This document shows, in pieces, positions 31,376 through 39,158 of a DNA stretch of 64,000 bases; position 1 is the stretch's first letter, and each line of letters begins with the position of its first letter. This stretch comes from Companilactobacillus kedongensis (GTDB taxonomy: Bacteria > Bacillota > Bacilli > Lactobacillales > Lactobacillaceae). Position numbers and translations under genes: made by a program. The notes beneath the pieces were generated by a model, which was not told where the DNA came from, ran no database searches, and saw only the letters and a list, made by a program, of their open reading frames with translations. The stretch spans positions 58,340 through 122,339 of the forward strand of contig NZ_RHOR01000005.1 in NCBI RefSeq assembly GCF_003946625.1, read 5' to 3'.

Positions 31376-32032
31376 TTGCTTGCTAACAAATTGAATGTTT
31401 TATTGGCGGAAAGACAACTCACAATAAAAGAAGTTGTAGAAGACACCGGACTATCCAGAAATTCCATATCTAATATTAGTAATAACGTAAAGGCCAACAT
31501 TTCAACTGAAACCATTGATATTCTTTGTAATTACCTAGGTATAAGTCCTAATGAATTTTTTGATTACGCACCTTTAATGCTCAATTTAGCTTTTTCAAAG
31601 AATGAATATGATTGTTTTATAGAAGTTAAAACTAAACAAAAGAGGAAAGAATACAACTATGCGTATAAATTCATTTCTAAAAACAAAGATGATCCAGAAA
31701 TAAATGAACAAAGAAATAAAAACTACGATATTTATATCGATGTTTATACTGATGAAAATCCAGACAGTTTTCTAAATATTTATCGCACATTACCGGTAGG
31801 CTTCCAAACAGATATAAATAAAGCATTCATTGAAACAATAGAAAAAGCATTAAATAGCGATATTAGAGACAATTTGAAAGTATTAACATTTGATTATAAT
31901 AGTAAAAATACATCTTTTATGGACTTGGTAAAGTCCATAAATAAGGCAAAAATGTCACTTTCAATTACATTGCCGTGGATTGATATTACTAAAGAACTAA
32001 ACTTTAAAAACAACATTTTTATCATTAAATAA
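31376..32032 (+). CDS. XRE-family repressor of the element (218 aa)
   Basis: The N-terminal 65 residues are an XRE domain (LLAERQLTIKEVVEDTGLSR, NSISNISNNVKANISTETIDIL). The C-terminal 150 residues are not a LexA/CI peptidase (no Ser-Lys dyad context) and look like a separate sensing or protein-binding domain (NKNYDIYIDVYTDENPDSFL). The start is TTG 31376 behind AAGGGGTG. Satellite master repressors of the Stl kind also lack self-cleavage and are relieved by a helper-phage protein; that comparison is inference. It is transcribed toward int. Confidence 0.85.
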   Translation: MLANKLNVLLAERQLTIKEVVEDTGLSRNSISNISNNVKANISTETIDILCNYLGISPNEFFDYAPLMLNLAFSKNEYDCFIEVKTKQKRKEYNYAYKFISKNKDDPEINEQRNKNYDIYIDVYTDENPDSFLNIYRTLPVGFQTDINKAFIETIEKALNSDIRDNLKVLTFDYNSKNTSFMDLVKSINKAKMSLSITLPWIDITKELNFKNNIFIIK

Positions 32033-32070
32033 TTAATTTCTCCCCGCCCGTCCAGCGTTAGGAGATAACA

Positions 32071-33237
32071 ATGGCAACAGTAAAAAAGTACACAAAAAAA
32101 GACGGTACAACCGCCTATATGTTTCGTGCTTACCTTGGTATTGATCCACAGACTGGTAAAGCTAAAAGAACAACCCGCCGTGGTTTCAATACTGAACGAT
32201 CTGCAAAGATTGAATTAAAAAGAGTTGAGTTTGAAGCAACTCAAGGTATAACCCAAAAGCAAGAATGTAATAAAACTTTTGAACAGGTTTACCACGAATG
32301 GTATGAAAGCTATATAAATACAGTACGTGAAAGCACTTGGGCTAGAACTGATGGAATGTTTGAAAATCACGTATTACCTGCGTTAGGACGTTATCGAATT
32401 AGAACCATTACAACCGCACAATGTCAGAAGGCACTAAATAAGTGGTTTAAGATAACTACACATAATTACAAGGGATGGTTTAACTATACTAAATCAGTAT
32501 TTGAGTATGCTATCCGACAAGGCTACATAACTGATAACCCTGCTAAACGTACAATTATGCCTAAAAAACATGCTAATCCGGGTAAAGAAGTACCGAACTT
32601 CTGGGATAAATACCAATTGCAAACATTCTTTAGTTATATAGATCCTGATAAAGAGTTGGAACGCTATACGTTGTTTCGTTTACTAGCATTTACAGGTATA
32701 AGACGCGGTGAGTGTTTAGCATTAACGTGGGATGACGTAAGTATAAAAAATAGCACCCTGAACGTTAACAAAACGTTAACTCAAGGCGCTAGAGGTAAAC
32801 AAATTATACAGGCAACTAAGACTAAAAAAGGTAACCGTATAATTTCACTAGATTCGACAACTATATTTTATCTTAAAAAATGGCAATTTGAACAAAAACG
32901 CAATCTATTTATGCTTGGTTTTAATAATAGTAAAAAGGATCAATTACTTTTTGCTACAACTAAGAACACACTTAAATCACTCAACACACCAAAAAAGTGG
33001 CTTGATATAATAACTAATCGTATGAAGCTAGATAATGTTACCCTACCGCATATTACAATACACGGCTTTAGACATAGCCATGCCAGTGCATTATTCGCCG
33101 CTGGTGCAACAATAAAAGAAGTACAAGAGCGACTAGGTCATGAAGATGCTCAAACTACTTTGAATATCTATACTCACGTAACCGAAAAACAGGATCAAGA
33201 GGCGGTCCAAAAACTGGTAAACTTCTTAGATTTTTAG
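32071..33237 (+). CDS. int: Tyrosine integrase (388 aa)
   Basis: The N-terminal arm-binding domain (VKKYTKKDGTTAYMFRAYLG) is followed by a core-binding SAM-like domain (about 65-170) and the catalytic domain. The catalytic residues are visible: Arg in TGIRRGE (211/212), His331-x-x-Arg334 in HGFRH, His357 in LGHEDAQTT and Tyr367. It would recombine the ssrA attB with the element. The gene lies 38 bases after the repressor and ends about 100 bases from attR, with arm-type repeats starting 3 bases past the stop. Full length and intact. Confidence 0.95.
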   Translation: MATVKKYTKKDGTTAYMFRAYLGIDPQTGKAKRTTRRGFNTERSAKIELKRVEFEATQGITQKQECNKTFEQVYHEWYESYINTVRESTWARTDGMFENHVLPALGRYRIRTITTAQCQKALNKWFKITTHNYKGWFNYTKSVFEYAIRQGYITDNPAKRTIMPKKHANPGKEVPNFWDKYQLQTFFSYIDPDKELERYTLFRLLAFTGIRRGECLALTWDDVSIKNSTLNVNKTLTQGARGKQIIQATKTKKGNRIISLDSTTIFYLKKWQFEQKRNLFMLGFNNSKKDQLLFATTKNTLKSLNTPKKWLDIITNRMKLDNVTLPHITIHGFRHSHASALFAAGATIKEVQERLGHEDAQTTLNIYTHVTEKQDQEAVQKLVNFLDF

Positions 33238-33240
33238 TTT

Positions 33241-33262
33241 ATGGTAGTCAGTATGGTAGTCA
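33241..33262 (+). other. Integrase arm-type sites, right end
   Basis: ATGGTAGTCA occurs at 33241-33250 and 33253-33262, the same decamer as the pair at 25477-25497, directly after the integrase stop codon. Confidence 0.75.
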
Positions 33263-33333
33263 ACAAAAAATCAGCGAGGCTTTTACGTCTTGCTACGCTT
33301 GATATAACAGCATTCTTGAATTTAATGGGCACA

Positions 33334-33355
33334 ATTCCCCTCGCCTCCATTAAAT
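33334..33355 (+). repeat. Right attachment site (attR)
   Basis: This is an exact copy of the 22-base tmRNA end at 25360-25381. The upstream flank differs (CACA instead of TTCG), so the T-loop is incomplete here and this copy is not part of a functional tmRNA. Confidence 0.93.
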
Positions 33356-33362
33356 TCAAAAA

Positions 33363-33399
33363 AACTACAACGGATGTAATATTCCGTTGTAGTTTTTTT
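33363..33399 (+). terminator. Ancestral ssrA terminator, now outside attR
   Basis: AACTACAACGGA (33363-33374) pairs perfectly with TCCGTTGTAGTT (33383-33394) and is followed by TTTTT. Before insertion it would have lain just after the tmRNA gene. Confidence 0.85.
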
Positions 33400-33470
33400 A
33401 TTGCATTACGCCCAGTAAAATACTCAAACTATGATAGATAATGTATGAGTTACCCCTCGAAAGGATAATC

Positions 33471-33536
33471 ATGAGTATTTATCAAGCACTATCGTTGACG
33501 ATTTCTTCTATTGACCAAGGTCATCAGGAAACTTAG
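33471..33536 (+). pseudogene. Truncated relic of a holin-like toxin gene
   Basis: The leader ATGTATGAGTTACCCCTCGA with AAGGATAATC, and the start MSIYQALSLTIS, match the toxin locus at 26179-26245. The likeness ends after 12 codons, at the stop codon of the convergent HIT gene (33508). From there the frame reads into HIT-gene antisense and ends SIDQGHQET. The membrane helix is therefore lost. It lies outside the present element and suggests an earlier insertion at the same site. Confidence 0.75.
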
Positions 33537-33864
33537 TAAACACAGTCTTTCCATCATGATACCGAGGAATCAAATGAATATGGCAGTGCATGATTGCCTG
33601 ACCACCAGCAGGATTAACATTAACATCAATGTTGTAGCCATCTGGATGAAATTCATCGTCTAAATACTTTTTCGCTTCATTTAACAAACTATACATAGCT
33701 GCCATTTCATTTTCAGGCACATCGAAAAATGTTGGATGATGTTTTTTGGAAATTATTAAAGCATGTCCTTTAGTTACAGGATGAATATCGAATAACATGC
33801 CCGCATATTCATTCTCAATCACATAATTTCTATTCTTTGGATCACAAAATATACAGTCCTTCAT
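33508..33864 (-). CDS. HIT-family nucleotide-binding hydrolase (118 aa)
   Basis: The histidine triad reads MHCHIHLIP near residue 95, with upstream marks FCDPKNRNYVIENEYAGM and HPVTKGHALIISKKHH. HIT proteins hydrolyse adenosine phosphoramidates or dinucleotide polyphosphates. The zinc-binding Cys pair of the longer Hint form is reduced to the N-terminal CIFC. It is monocistronic. The C terminus (KFPDDLGQ) is shorter than in some homologues and may have been reset when the toxin relic was truncated there. Confidence 0.92.
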   Translation of the reverse strand: MKDCIFCDPKNRNYVIENEYAGMLFDIHPVTKGHALIISKKHHPTFFDVPENEMAAMYSLLNEAKKYLDDEFHPDGYNIDVNVNPAGGQAIMHCHIHLIPRYHDGKTVFTKFPDDLGQ

Positions 33865-34025
33865 TGTCTAGTTCACCTTCCCTACTTCTAGTGGTAGTTT
33901 AACATTCTTTATTTAATGTACTTACTTTTTTCTTCTATTATATATACTTATAATCTACGAAATATATTAATGGACATCATGGATATTTAAGTGTATTGTT
34001 TATCTTAATGTTTTTAATAAAAAAG

Positions 34026-34063
34026 CCGATAACCGAGTGTTGAACTCGAATTATCGGTTTTTA
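34026..34063 (+). promoter_or_regulatory. Terminator-like hairpin in the leader of the MFS gene
   Basis: CCGATAACCGAGT pairs with ACTCGAATTATCGG and is followed by TTTTTATT. It lies 36 bases before the MFS start codon and no rightward gene precedes it, so it can only end a leader transcript. It could be an attenuator or the end of an unannotated short RNA. It also has A residues on the left and could work leftward, but no gene there needs it. Confidence 0.5.
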
Positions 34064-34098
34064 TTCTGAATTTTAATAAATTATGGGGGAGGTAAAAT

Positions 34099-35286
34099 AT
34101 GGGGAAAAATAAACGATCCATTTATATCTTAGTATTCAGTAACTTTTTAATCTGTTTGGGAATTGGTCTGGTAATACCCGTCACACCGTTCATTAAGAAT
34201 GAATTTCATTACACAACGTCTGATATGGGGCTTATGACTTCACTATTTGCTTTTGCACAGTTCATTGCTTCACCGATCGTCGGAAAACTATCCGATAGAG
34301 TTGGACGTAAGCCAGTAATCGCCATAGGATTATTCATTTACATGATTTCAGAATTCATTTTTGCTGTGGCAACATCGCTGCCAATCTTTAATCTATCAAG
34401 AATTATCGGTGGTATTTCTGCCGCCATGGTTATTCCCACTTCAATGGCACTTGGTGCTGATTTAACTGACTTAAAAAATCGTGCTAAAGTTATCGGTTGG
34501 TTATCGGCTGCCTTTAGTGGTGGTCTGATCCTTGGTCCTGGTCTTGGTGGTATGTTAGCCAATATTGACTACAAAACACCATTCTGGGTTGCCGGTGTTA
34601 TGGGATTAATCAGTGCTATCTTTACTCAAGTATTTCTTAAAGAAGATAGTAAAACACGTGAACTTGAAAAAAAGGAACAACTTCGAGAACAGAAAAAGGG
34701 TATCTCTTCAATTAGAGCCATTCTAACTGCTCCGATGGTAATGCTCTTCGCCATGATCTTAGTTGCATCGTTTGGACTACAAGGATTCGAGAGTATTTAC
34801 AGTATCTATGTTAACCAAGTTTTCAACTTCGGATTAGGAACAATTGCCTTAGTTTTGACATTAAACGGGATCATTTCCCTTATTTTACAGGTGACGGCCT
34901 TCAACTGGATCATTGTTAAAATCGGTGAAATGAACTTGATCAGTTGGTGCTTCTTACTCAGTGCTGTCTGCGTTTTCTGGATCACGCAAGCTCATACAAA
35001 AGTTGAAGTTATCGTTGCTACATTGATCATTTTCTCTGCCTTTGACCTATTGAGACCTGCCATTACTACACTTCTAACTAAATCTAGTGAGAGCAATCAA
35101 GGTTTGATCAACGGTATGAACATGTCACTAACAAGTGTCGGTAACATTATCGGACCTCTAATGTCTGGTGCATTGATGGACTGGAATACACATTATCCAT
35201 ATATCGTTGCTGCTATTATTTTAGCAATTTCTTACATATTCACACTAGTTGTCAAAAGATTCCCGATCATACCTAAGAAAGCCTAA
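34099..35286 (+). CDS. MFS drug/H+ antiporter, 12-TM type (395 aa)
   Basis: Twelve hydrophobic segments are present, with the MFS motif A (GKLSDRVGRKPVIAIG) between helices 2 and 3 and the antiporter motif C region (GGLILGPGLGGML) in helix 5. These mark the DHA1 drug-efflux group related to TetA and NorA. GGGGGAGGT precedes the ATG. It has no operon partner, and its leader holds a terminator-like hairpin that could control expression. The substrate cannot be assigned. Confidence 0.88.
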   Translation: MGKNKRSIYILVFSNFLICLGIGLVIPVTPFIKNEFHYTTSDMGLMTSLFAFAQFIASPIVGKLSDRVGRKPVIAIGLFIYMISEFIFAVATSLPIFNLSRIIGGISAAMVIPTSMALGADLTDLKNRAKVIGWLSAAFSGGLILGPGLGGMLANIDYKTPFWVAGVMGLISAIFTQVFLKEDSKTRELEKKEQLREQKKGISSIRAILTAPMVMLFAMILVASFGLQGFESIYSIYVNQVFNFGLGTIALVLTLNGIISLILQVTAFNWIIVKIGEMNLISWCFLLSAVCVFWITQAHTKVEVIVATLIIFSAFDLLRPAITTLLTKSSESNQGLINGMNMSLTSVGNIIGPLMSGALMDWNTHYPYIVAAIILAISYIFTLVVKRFPIIPKKA

Positions 35287-35290
35287 CAAA

Positions 35291-35322
35291 GACGTTTCCA
35301 AAAAATGGAAACGCCTTTTTAT
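35291..35322 (+). terminator. Terminator of the MFS gene
   Basis: CGTTTCCA and TGGAAACG pair around a short A-rich loop and are followed by CCTTTTTATTTT. Confidence 0.85.
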
Positions 35323-35379
35323 TTTCCAGAAATAACCCTATAATTAGGTACTTGAGAACAAGCAAAGGAATCTGATTTT

Positions 35380-36360
35380 ATGAACACACTTACTAAACAT
35401 TTTTTAAAAGAAACTCGTCAAAAAAATCTTATTCGTCAAAATGAAATAAAAAATTTAACTACTGCCAAAAACTCACTCTGGGTCAATGTTGGTATTTACG
35501 TTGTAATAACTGCAATTGAATACTGGCTGTCAATTATTGGTAATTCGCAAGCTTTACGAGCCGATGCTTTTAATAATTTATCTGGTGTCATTTCGACTGT
35601 TATTTTAATCATTGGATTGTTTGAAGCCACTAATATCAATGATGATGATTTTGTTGGAAAACCTATATCAGAAAAATATGGACGCAGTAAAAATACATTA
35701 CAACTATCTAGATTCAGACTGGAAACTGTTTTCACCCTGATAACTAGTTTTGTTATTATCTTAATTGCTTTACAGATCATTGTTCAAGGTGGAGTTGGTT
35801 TATTTCATCTAAAAGGAAAATCTAGTCCCAATCTGATATCAGCTGCTGGTGCTGGAATAGCCACTTTATTAATGATCATCGTCTGGTATCTGAACCACCA
35901 CAATGGTAAAAAGTTGCATAGTACTTCTCTTTTGGCAGCAGCTAAAGACAGCTTTGGTGACGTTATTACCAGTTTGGGAACTATGGCTACTGTTCTATTG
36001 TCTTATTATTTGGGATTACCTTGGTTAGATAGTGTTGTCAGTATCGCAATCGGAATATTTATTCTCTGGTCTGGATTGCTAATCTTTCAAGAATGTACAT
36101 TAAACCTTACCGACTACGTTGACCCTACTCTGGAACATACTATTAAAGAAGCAGTTTTAAAGATACCTGATGTTCATGATGTCTTGGAGTTTCGCAGCCG
36201 TTATAATGGAAATATTTTTATTGTCGACATGTTTATCTTGATCGACCCTAATAAGACGACGGTTGATATTTATGATCTTGATGAAAGAATCGAAAATAAG
36301 CTGCGAAAAGATTTTAATGTTTTTGATACTACTATTACTGTTGTTCCTGATATTAAATAG
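35380..36360 (+). CDS. Cation diffusion facilitator (Mn/Fe/Zn-type exporter, 326 aa)
   Basis: The CDF plan is present: an N-terminal basic stretch, six hydrophobic helices and a C-terminal ferredoxin-like domain (about 240-326). The metal residues appear as ADAFNN in helix 2 and KDSFGD in helix 5. The D-x-x-x-D in helix 5 and Asn in helix 2 point to the manganese-type subgroup rather than the zinc HxxxD type. CDF proteins export metal in exchange for protons. Monocistronic, followed by two terminators. Confidence 0.87.
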   Translation: MNTLTKHFLKETRQKNLIRQNEIKNLTTAKNSLWVNVGIYVVITAIEYWLSIIGNSQALRADAFNNLSGVISTVILIIGLFEATNINDDDFVGKPISEKYGRSKNTLQLSRFRLETVFTLITSFVIILIALQIIVQGGVGLFHLKGKSSPNLISAAGAGIATLLMIIVWYLNHHNGKKLHSTSLLAAAKDSFGDVITSLGTMATVLLSYYLGLPWLDSVVSIAIGIFILWSGLLIFQECTLNLTDYVDPTLEHTIKEAVLKIPDVHDVLEFRSRYNGNIFIVDMFILIDPNKTTVDIYDLDERIENKLRKDFNVFDTTITVVPDIK

Positions 36361-36379
36361 TGTTCTGCATCCGCATCCG

Positions 36380-36429
36380 CTTTTGAGTAATTCCACCTGT
36401 TCTACGCCACTGGTTACATTACTCAAAAG
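36380..36429 (+). terminator. Long-armed hairpin after the CDF gene
   Basis: CTTTTGAGTAAT (36380-36391) is the exact reverse complement of 36418-36429, with a 26-base loop. There is no good T-run, so it may protect the 3' end or be an old terminator. Confidence 0.5.
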
Positions 36430-36453
36430 CTCCGGCTAAATAACAATATATTT

Positions 36454-36493
36454 CTCTCTATGAGTTGTTAACTATCTTATAGAGAGTTTTTTT
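36454..36493 (+). terminator. Terminator after the CDF gene
   Basis: CTCTCTAT and ATAGAGAG pair around a 17-base loop and are followed by TTTTTTTG. Confidence 0.8.
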
Positions 36494-36575
36494 GTGTAAA
36501 AAATGATTATATCCAATAAAAAAATTAGATATAATCATTCGAAATACTATAAAAAACGGAGGCTAGTAGAAAGTC

Positions 36576-37706
36576 TTATCTATTTAACATAAAAGCCTTA
36601 TAGGCGGTATACCCAGCCTGTTCCAACAAGAATTGTGTTTGTGATATAGCTTTATCCAATGACATTGGGCCGGTCGTTGACGACAAAACTAGATCAATTC
36701 CATTTTGATATACTTTTTCGATTCCTGAACCGATACTACCTGCCACAGCAATTACTGGTAAATCAAATTTCTTGGCCAATTTTGCCACTCCGATCGGTAC
36801 TTTTCCCATAACGGATTGACCGTCGATTTGTCCTTCACCAGTTATTACTAAATCGACTTCAGTCATTCTCCGTTCAAGCTGGATCAGTTTCATTATTTCT
36901 GTAATACCAGATTTCATCGTTGCATTACAAAATGCCATTAATCCAAAGCCAACTCCACCAGCAGCCCCTGCACCTGGATTTTTTGAAACATCTGTCTTTA
37001 TAATTTCAGATGTTTTATTTGCTAAGTTACTTAATCCCTTGTCTAAAGATATAACCTGTTCTTTTGTAGCTCCCTTTTGAGGTCCAAAAATTGCAGTGGC
37101 TCCTATTTTCCCAGTTAAAGGATTTTTAACATCCGACAAAGCTATGATATCAGCGTTCTTCAATCTGGGATCTATTTCAGAAACATTAATTTTATTTAGA
37201 TTTATCAAACTGCCTCCGCCAAACGGCAACTCATTTCCCATGTTATCTAAGAAATGAGCTCCTAACGCTTGAGCCATCCCGACACCACCATCATTAGTTG
37301 CACTTCCACCTAGGCCAACATAAATTTTCTTCGCACCTTGATCCAAAGCTTCTTTGACCAGCTCACCTACTCCATAGGTAGTAGCTTTTTCAGGGTTAAG
37401 CCGATCCTTAATCAAGGTTATTCCACTAGGTTCAGCTACTTCGATCACAGCCGTATGATTTTCAACCATTCCCAATTTAGCTGAAACTGATTCTCCCAAG
37501 GGACCAGTTACGGTGGTCTTAATGATTTGACCACTTAAAGCATTAACAACGCTTTCCACAGTTCCTTCGCCACCATCAGCAATTCCATATTTATACACTT
37601 GTGCATTACTATCGGCTCTTTTGATACCAGTTTCTAAATAATTACTTACTTCAATTGAGCTTGCACTGCCTTTAAACGAATCTGATGCTATCAATACTTT
37701 TGTCAT
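36576..37706 (-). CDS. glxK: Glycerate kinase, class 1 (376 aa)
   Basis: The glycerate kinase type I family is clear from LIASDSFKGSASSIEV at the start, YGIADGGEGTVE, IYVGLGGSATNDGGVGMAQALGA and DLVITGEGQIDGQS. It phosphorylates D-glycerate with ATP, feeding 2- or 3-phosphoglycerate into glycolysis. Two domains of normal length are present. It stands alone, facing leftward against the CDF gene, with the aldo/keto reductase divergent on its other side. No glyoxylate or glucarate genes are nearby. Confidence 0.93.
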   Translation of the reverse strand: MTKVLIASDSFKGSASSIEVSNYLETGIKRADSNAQVYKYGIADGGEGTVESVVNALSGQIIKTTVTGPLGESVSAKLGMVENHTAVIEVAEPSGITLIKDRLNPEKATTYGVGELVKEALDQGAKKIYVGLGGSATNDGGVGMAQALGAHFLDNMGNELPFGGGSLINLNKINVSEIDPRLKNADIIALSDVKNPLTGKIGATAIFGPQKGATKEQVISLDKGLSNLANKTSEIIKTDVSKNPGAGAAGGVGFGLMAFCNATMKSGITEIMKLIQLERRMTEVDLVITGEGQIDGQSVMGKVPIGVAKLAKKFDLPVIAVAGSIGSGIEKVYQNGIDLVLSSTTGPMSLDKAISQTQFLLEQAGYTAYKAFMLNR

Positions 37707-37819
37707 GATACGCCTTCAATGTTTTAGTACCAATCTAGCACAGTCAAAAATTTAAGTAAAACTTGCTTTGTGATAAGCTATACAAAGATATATTTATTAC
37801 ATTTTAAAGGAGGAACATC

Positions 37820-38665
37820 GTGAGACAAATTACGTTTAATCGACAAAATGCTTCGGCTATTGGATTAGGGACTTGGCGCATGGGTGAAGGAAACGCGGCC
37901 AAAAATGAAGAAGAATTGAAAACGATCCAATATGGTCTTGATCATGGTATAACAGTTCTTGATACTGCCGAAATGTATGGTGACGGAAAATCTGAAACAT
38001 TAATTGGAAAAGCTATTCAAGGTTATAATCGTGATGATTTTCAATTAATTTCTAAATTCTACCCTAATCACGCTACTCCAGAACTCATTAAAAGCAGTCT
38101 GAAAAATAGTCTCAAACGTCTTCAAACGGACTACTTAGATTTATACCTATTACATTGGCGCGGTGCAACTCCTTTAGCCGAAACTATTGCAGGACTACAA
38201 GCCATGCAAAAAGCCGGCTATATTAAAAATTGGGGTGTCTCAAACTTTGATATTGCTGACCTAAAGGAACTTGATAGTCTGGCTGGCGGTAATGAATGCC
38301 GTGTTAATGAAGACCTATATAATGTCGCTAGTCGCGGTATCGAATATTCGATTTTACCATGGCAAAAGGAACACAAAATGTCATTTATCGGCTACTCACC
38401 TTTTGGCTCAGATGGTGGAGACTTTCTAACTATCAAACCAGTACTGACTGAAATGGCTAAACAAAAACACGTCACAGTCTACCAATTACTATTAGCATGG
38501 GTCTTGAGAAATCATGATATTCTCAGTATCCCTAAATCCAGCACCATTGAACATTTGAAAGATAACATGGCAGCTGTTGATATTAAATTTACTTCCGATG
38601 AATTAGAATTAATTGATTCCGAGTATCCAAAACCAAACAAAAACACCCAGCTTGAAATCATTTAG
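37820..38665 (+). CDS. Aldo/keto reductase (281 aa)
   Basis: The sequence has the AKR signatures GLGTWRMGEG, VLDTAEMYGDGKSE with catalytic Asp and Tyr, LQTDYLDLYLLHWRG with His, WGVSNF, and SIPKSSTIEHLKDN for NADPH binding. Lys in the catalytic tetrad falls in LISKFYP. The start is GTG 37820 behind AAAGGAGG. Such enzymes reduce small aldehydes and ketones such as 2,5-diketogluconate or methylglyoxal. The substrate is not evident. Confidence 0.92.
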   Translation: MRQITFNRQNASAIGLGTWRMGEGNAAKNEEELKTIQYGLDHGITVLDTAEMYGDGKSETLIGKAIQGYNRDDFQLISKFYPNHATPELIKSSLKNSLKRLQTDYLDLYLLHWRGATPLAETIAGLQAMQKAGYIKNWGVSNFDIADLKELDSLAGGNECRVNEDLYNVASRGIEYSILPWQKEHKMSFIGYSPFGSDGGDFLTIKPVLTEMAKQKHVTVYQLLLAWVLRNHDILSIPKSSTIEHLKDNMAAVDIKFTSDELELIDSEYPKPNKNTQLEII

Positions 38666-38698
38666 GTAATTTGCTACACTTGTTTGAAATAAAAAAAT

Positions 38699-38781
38699 CA
38701 CCGCCGGGTGTATAAAAAAGAGTACTCTTAACAATTCCGTTAGGCCAAAGAAGGAATTGCTAGGGGTACTCTATTTTTTTT
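38699..38781 (+). promoter_or_regulatory. Attenuator leader of the SugE gene, candidate guanidine riboswitch
   Basis: Hairpin 1 is CACC-GCCG-GGTG (38699-38710). Hairpin 2 has an outer stem AGAGTAC/GTACTCT (38719-38725 with 38766-38772) and an inner stem CAATTCC/GGAATTG, with asymmetric internal loops. Its 14-base loop contains TTAGGCC. Eight T follow, right before the GGAGG of sugE. The GCC of loop 1 could kiss the GGC of loop 2. SugE/Gdx proteins export guanidinium and are often under guanidine riboswitches. The class is unassigned; a two-hairpin kissing-loop type would fit. Confidence 0.55.
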
Positions 38782-38794
38782 GGAGGAAAATATT

Positions 38795-39115
38795 ATGAAT
38801 TGGATCTATTTGATTGCTGCAGGTTTATTTGAAGTCGTTTGGGCAGCAACCATGAAACTCAGCCATGGCTTCACTAAACTGAATTACACTGCTTTAACTA
38901 TTTTAGGGATGATTGCCAGTTTTATGCTACTAGCTAAAGCTACCAAAACACTACCTTTGAGTATCGCCTATCCTATTTGGACAGGAATCGGTGCTTTAGG
39001 AGCAATAATCGTTGGCTTTATTTTCTTTGGCGACAAAATATCCCCTTTGACTTGGATTTTCATTGTTCTACTTTTGGTCAGTATTATTGGAATCAAACTT
39101 ACTACTAGTAATTAA
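38795..39115 (+). CDS. sugE: SMR-family guanidinium exporter (SugE/Gdx type, 106 aa)
   Basis: This four-helix small multidrug resistance protein has AGLFEVVWAATMKLSHGF, with the essential Glu in helix 1, and YPIWTGIGALGAIIVGF. The KLSHGFTK stretch and WTGIGA are typical of the Gdx (SugE) branch, which exports guanidinium, rather than EmrE-type drug pumps. ATG 38795 follows GGAGG; an in-frame TTG at 38780 is part of that site. It works as a dual-topology homodimer. No second SMR gene is adjacent. Confidence 0.9.
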   Translation: MNWIYLIAAGLFEVVWAATMKLSHGFTKLNYTALTILGMIASFMLLAKATKTLPLSIAYPIWTGIGALGAIIVGFIFFGDKISPLTWIFIVLLLVSIIGIKLTTSN

Positions 39116-39158
39116 GTGGTAAAATTGAATTTATCAATTAATAATAAGGGAACAAGTT

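Larger units (their letters stand above)
25360..33355. mobile_element. Integrated phage-satellite-like element in ssrA (8 kb)
   Basis: The element is bounded by 22-bp direct repeats and carries paired integrase arm sites near both ends. It has a tyrosine integrase and a repressor facing right, and divergent Cro-like, excisionase-like and replication genes facing left. It ends in two ArpU-type regulators and a type I toxin locus. No terminase, portal, capsid, tail or lysis gene is visible. This int-repressor/divergent-xis-rep order is like phage-inducible chromosomal islands. A decayed prophage is the alternative, but all reading frames here look intact. Confidence 0.85.

Noticed and set aside
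25382..33333. Complete prophage
   Set aside because: No terminase, portal, capsid, tail, holin or endolysin genes are visible in either strand; the 27-residue holin-like peptide is a toxin type and not a phage holin.
33300..33356. Second tmRNA or tRNA gene at attR
   Set aside because: Only the last 22 bases are duplicated; the T-loop is disrupted upstream and no tRNA-like fold precedes it.
33241..33441. 66-codon frame running through attR
   Set aside because: It crosses the integrase arm sites, the attachment core and a terminator; it has no ribosome site.
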